Origin: Gillisia sp. UBA3175
GTDB taxonomy: Bacteria; Bacteroidota; Bacteroidia; Flavobacteriales; Flavobacteriaceae
Assembly (NCBI GenBank): GCA_002364325.1
Contig: DEXV01000003.1
Coordinates: 659,229-723,228 of the forward strand
Direction: 5' to 3'
Length of the DNA: 64,000 nucleotides
Shown here: one piece after another, positions 62,227 through 64,000 of the stretch
Position numbering within the stretch: the stretch's first letter is position 1
Layout of the letters: each line of letters begins with the position of its first letter
Position numbers and translations under genes: made by a program
Notes under the pieces: generated by a model
Databases searched by the model: none
Told to the model about the DNA's origin: nothing
The model's input: the letters and a program-made list of their open reading frames with translations, nothing else

Positions 62227-64000
62227 CTATCTTTCATAGATAGTATTATATAGATCCATATATCTTTCTTTTATATTTCTACGCTTTAATTTCATTGTAG
62301 GAGTTAGCTGGTCGTTCTCTATATTCCATACTTCCGGAGTGAGCTCAAATTTCTTGATCTTCTCCCAATGGCCAAATTTTTCATTGTAAAAATCTACTTC
62401 TTCTTGGATGCGTTTTATGACTTCAGGATTTTTAACGATCTCCTCATTTGTTTTCCCGATATTCAAATTCTTTCTGTTCGCCCATTCCTCTACAAATTCA
62501 AAATTTGGCTGAATTAAAGCTGCAGGCATTTTTTCTCCTTCTCCAATAACCATGATCTGTTCTATAAAACGTGATTGTTTCATAGTATTTTCAATTAACT
62601 GCGGTGCCACATATTTTCCACCAGAGGTCTTGAACATTTCCTTTTTTCTATCGGTGATCTTTAGGAAGCCTTCAGAATCTAACTCACCAATATCACCAGT
62701 ATGGAACCATCCATCTGCATCAATCTCCTCGTCGGTTTTTTCTTTATCCTTATAATAACCTAACATCAAGTTTGGTCCTTTTGTAAGAATCTCTCCGTCT
62801 TCAGCAATTTTTACTTCAACATTATCAATCACCCTTCCAACGGTACCAATTTTAAATCCATTGTTTTTCTGTGCGTTCACTGCTACAACTGGAGAAGTTT
62901 CGGTTAAACCATAGCCTTCCATGATAGGAATTTGTGCAGCGGCAAATACTCTAGTTAATCGAGGCTGTAATGCAGCACTTCCAGATACAATTAATTCTAT
63001 ATTTCCGCCCAAACCTTCTTTCCATTTAGAAAAAATGAGTTTTCTAGCTAAACTTAATTGCATTTCATACCACCAGCCATTAGCTCCGTAAGGTTCATAT
63101 TGTAATCCTAATTCTACCGCCCAATAAAATAATTTTTGCTTAATTCCTGTTAAAGCAGTTCCCTTGGCAATAATCTTATCGTAAACTTTTTCAATTAAAC
63201 GAGGCACTGCAGTGATCACGTGGGGATGTACTTCTTTTAAGTTATCGCTTAATTTATCTATAGATTCAGCAAAATAAACAGAAACACTATAATATTGATA
63301 TAGGTAAGAGATCATTCTCTCAAAAATATGACAGATAGGTAAAAAGCTTAGTGCAACAAATTTTCCAGTTTCAAATGGAACTCTAGGAGCACTGTTAAGT
63401 ACATCACTCACAATATTCTTATGAGATAGCATTACACCTTTAGGCCTCCCGGTTGTACCAGAAGTGTATATTAAAGTAGCCAAATCATCTTCGGTTACCG
63501 CATCTTTCAAGGCTTCAACTTGGTCTTGATTACCTTCATCCTGTCCAAGATCTAAGATCTCACTCCAATGCTTACTGCCTTTTATGGCATCAAAAGAATA
63601 AACCTCTTTAAGCTTTGTATTATGTTTTATGGCGTTAACCTTATCTAAAACCTCTTGATCTGAAACAAAACAGTAAGTTGCCTCACTATGATTTAAAACA
63701 TATTCATAATCCTCTTGAGAAATAGTAGGATATATTGGTACGTTTTGAGCTCCAAGCTGTAATATTCCAATATCCATCACATTCCATTCGGTTCTGTTAC
63801 TGGAAGAGATAAGTGCAATTTTATCATTTGCTTTTACTCCAAGCCGAAGTAAACCTCTACTTGCTGCATTCGCTTTGTTAATATATTGTTTGGTAGATAA
63901 AGCTTCCCAAGTGCCATTATATTTGGTAACTAATGCTTTCTCTAAAGGATGATTCTCCATTTGAAAGTATGGAAAATCAAAAAGGCGTTTAATTTCGGTC
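62227..64000 (-). CDS. Long-chain fatty acid-CoA ligase (5' end outside window)
   Basis: The frame passes an internal ATG at 63960 and stays open to the window edge, encoding TEIKRLFDFPYFQMENHPL, which is the normal family N-terminus, so the real start lies beyond 64000. Motifs are the AMP-binding P-loop LIYTSGTTGRPKGVMLSHKN, GYGLTETSPVV, DGWFHTGDIGELD and ITDRKKEMFKTSGGKYVAPQ. It is of the eukaryote-like long-chain (FAA1/FadD15) type. It activates fatty acids for the fad operon next door but is separately terminated. Confidence 0.92.
   Translation of the reverse strand, partial: TEIKRLFDFPYFQMENHPLEKALVTKYNGTWEALSTKQYINKANAASRGLLRLGVKANDKIALISSSNRTEWNVMDIGILQLGAQNVPIYPTISQEDYEYVLNHSEATYCFVSDQEVLDKVNAIKHNTKLKEVYSFDAIKGSKHWSEILDLGQDEGNQDQVEALKDAVTEDDLATLIYTSGTTGRPKGVMLSHKNIVSDVLNSAPRVPFETGKFVALSFLPICHIFERMISYLYQYYSVSVYFAESIDKLSDNLKEVHPHVITAVPRLIEKVYDKIIAKGTALTGIKQKLFYWAVELGLQYEPYGANGWWYEMQLSLARKLIFSKWKEGLGGNIELIVSGSAALQPRLTRVFAAAQIPIMEGYGLTETSPVVAVNAQKNNGFKIGTVGRVIDNVEVKIAEDGEILTKGPNLMLGYYKDKEKTDEEIDADGWFHTGDIGELDSEGFLKITDRKKEMFKTSGGKYVAPQLIENTMKQSRFIEQIMVIGEGEKMPAALIQPNFEFVEEWANRKNLNIGKTNEEIVKNPEVIKRIQEEVDFYNEKFGHWEKIKKFELTPEVWNIENDQLTPTMKLKRRNIKERYMDLYNTIYER

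Noticed and set aside
62227..63960. Complete acyl-CoA ligase starting at the ATG at 63960
   Set aside because: The frame continues upstream with the family's conserved N-terminal residues, so the gene is cut by the window edge.

Overview
The window comes from an AT-rich genome of the Flavobacteriaceae (Bacteroidota). The evidence is a SusC/SusD pair, DUF4870 with PadR, LytS/LytTR proteins with 2TM domains, many lipoproteins, weak Shine-Dalgarno signals, and several promoters fitting the Bacteroidota pattern TTTG-N20-TAnnTTTG. The genus cannot be fixed from sequence alone; a marine Gramella/Salegentibacter-like bacterium is a reasonable guess. I found no tRNA, rRNA, CRISPR array, transposase or prophage.

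Layout. 1-4.1 kb: end of a PadR/DUF4870 unit, a DUF4442 thioesterase-fold protein, an AIM24 protein, a small conserved protein, OxyR and a DUF2141 protein. 4.6-7.2 kb: a solitary GH3 exo-beta-glucosidase lipoprotein. 7.4-21 kb: housekeeping and stress genes. These are a cyclophilin and a Nudix hydrolase whose start codons overlap head to head, an acyltransferase, two ECF sigma units, NDH-2, hemerythrin, a LytS/2TM/LytTR system, SodC, a hydrolase-OsmC fusion, a lipid kinase and an App1-type phosphatase.

21.7-47.7 kb is the accessory highlight, a composite glycoside-use locus. One arm encodes what looks like the 3-keto-glycoside pathway: DUF1080 hydrolase, Tat-exported Gfo/Idh/MocA oxidoreductase, TIM-barrel isomerase, and a GMC dehydrogenase with its Tat-signalled subunit 3. 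The other arm encodes SusC/SusD, a perfect 40-bp palindromic terminator, and a tightly packed run of five genes: three paralogous surface lipoproteins of about 1,100 residues, a vanadium-haloperoxidase-like lipoprotein and a membrane-anchored GyrI-like protein. A GH65 enzyme resembling kojibiose hydrolase closes the arm. Each giant lipoprotein carries seven Ca-binding FG-GAP/VCBS motifs, an ASPIC/UnbV domain, then seven more motifs. The locus contains no regulator of its own but has a LacI-type operator-like site upstream of susC. Inference: SusCD and the propeller lipoproteins capture an alpha-glucoside, GH65 and the 3-keto enzymes break it down in the periplasm, and the haloperoxidase-like enzyme has an unknown oxidative or phosphatase role.

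48-64 kb: tex, an S9 and an M28 peptidase, a YtxH protein, an M43 metalloprotease split by an in-frame amber codon, and a fatty-acid degradation block in the order marR-fadN-(four-helix-bundle gene)-fadA-fadE. A MarR operator overlaps that block's promoter. A long-chain acyl-CoA ligase runs off the right edge. Most transcription units end in clear intrinsic terminators.
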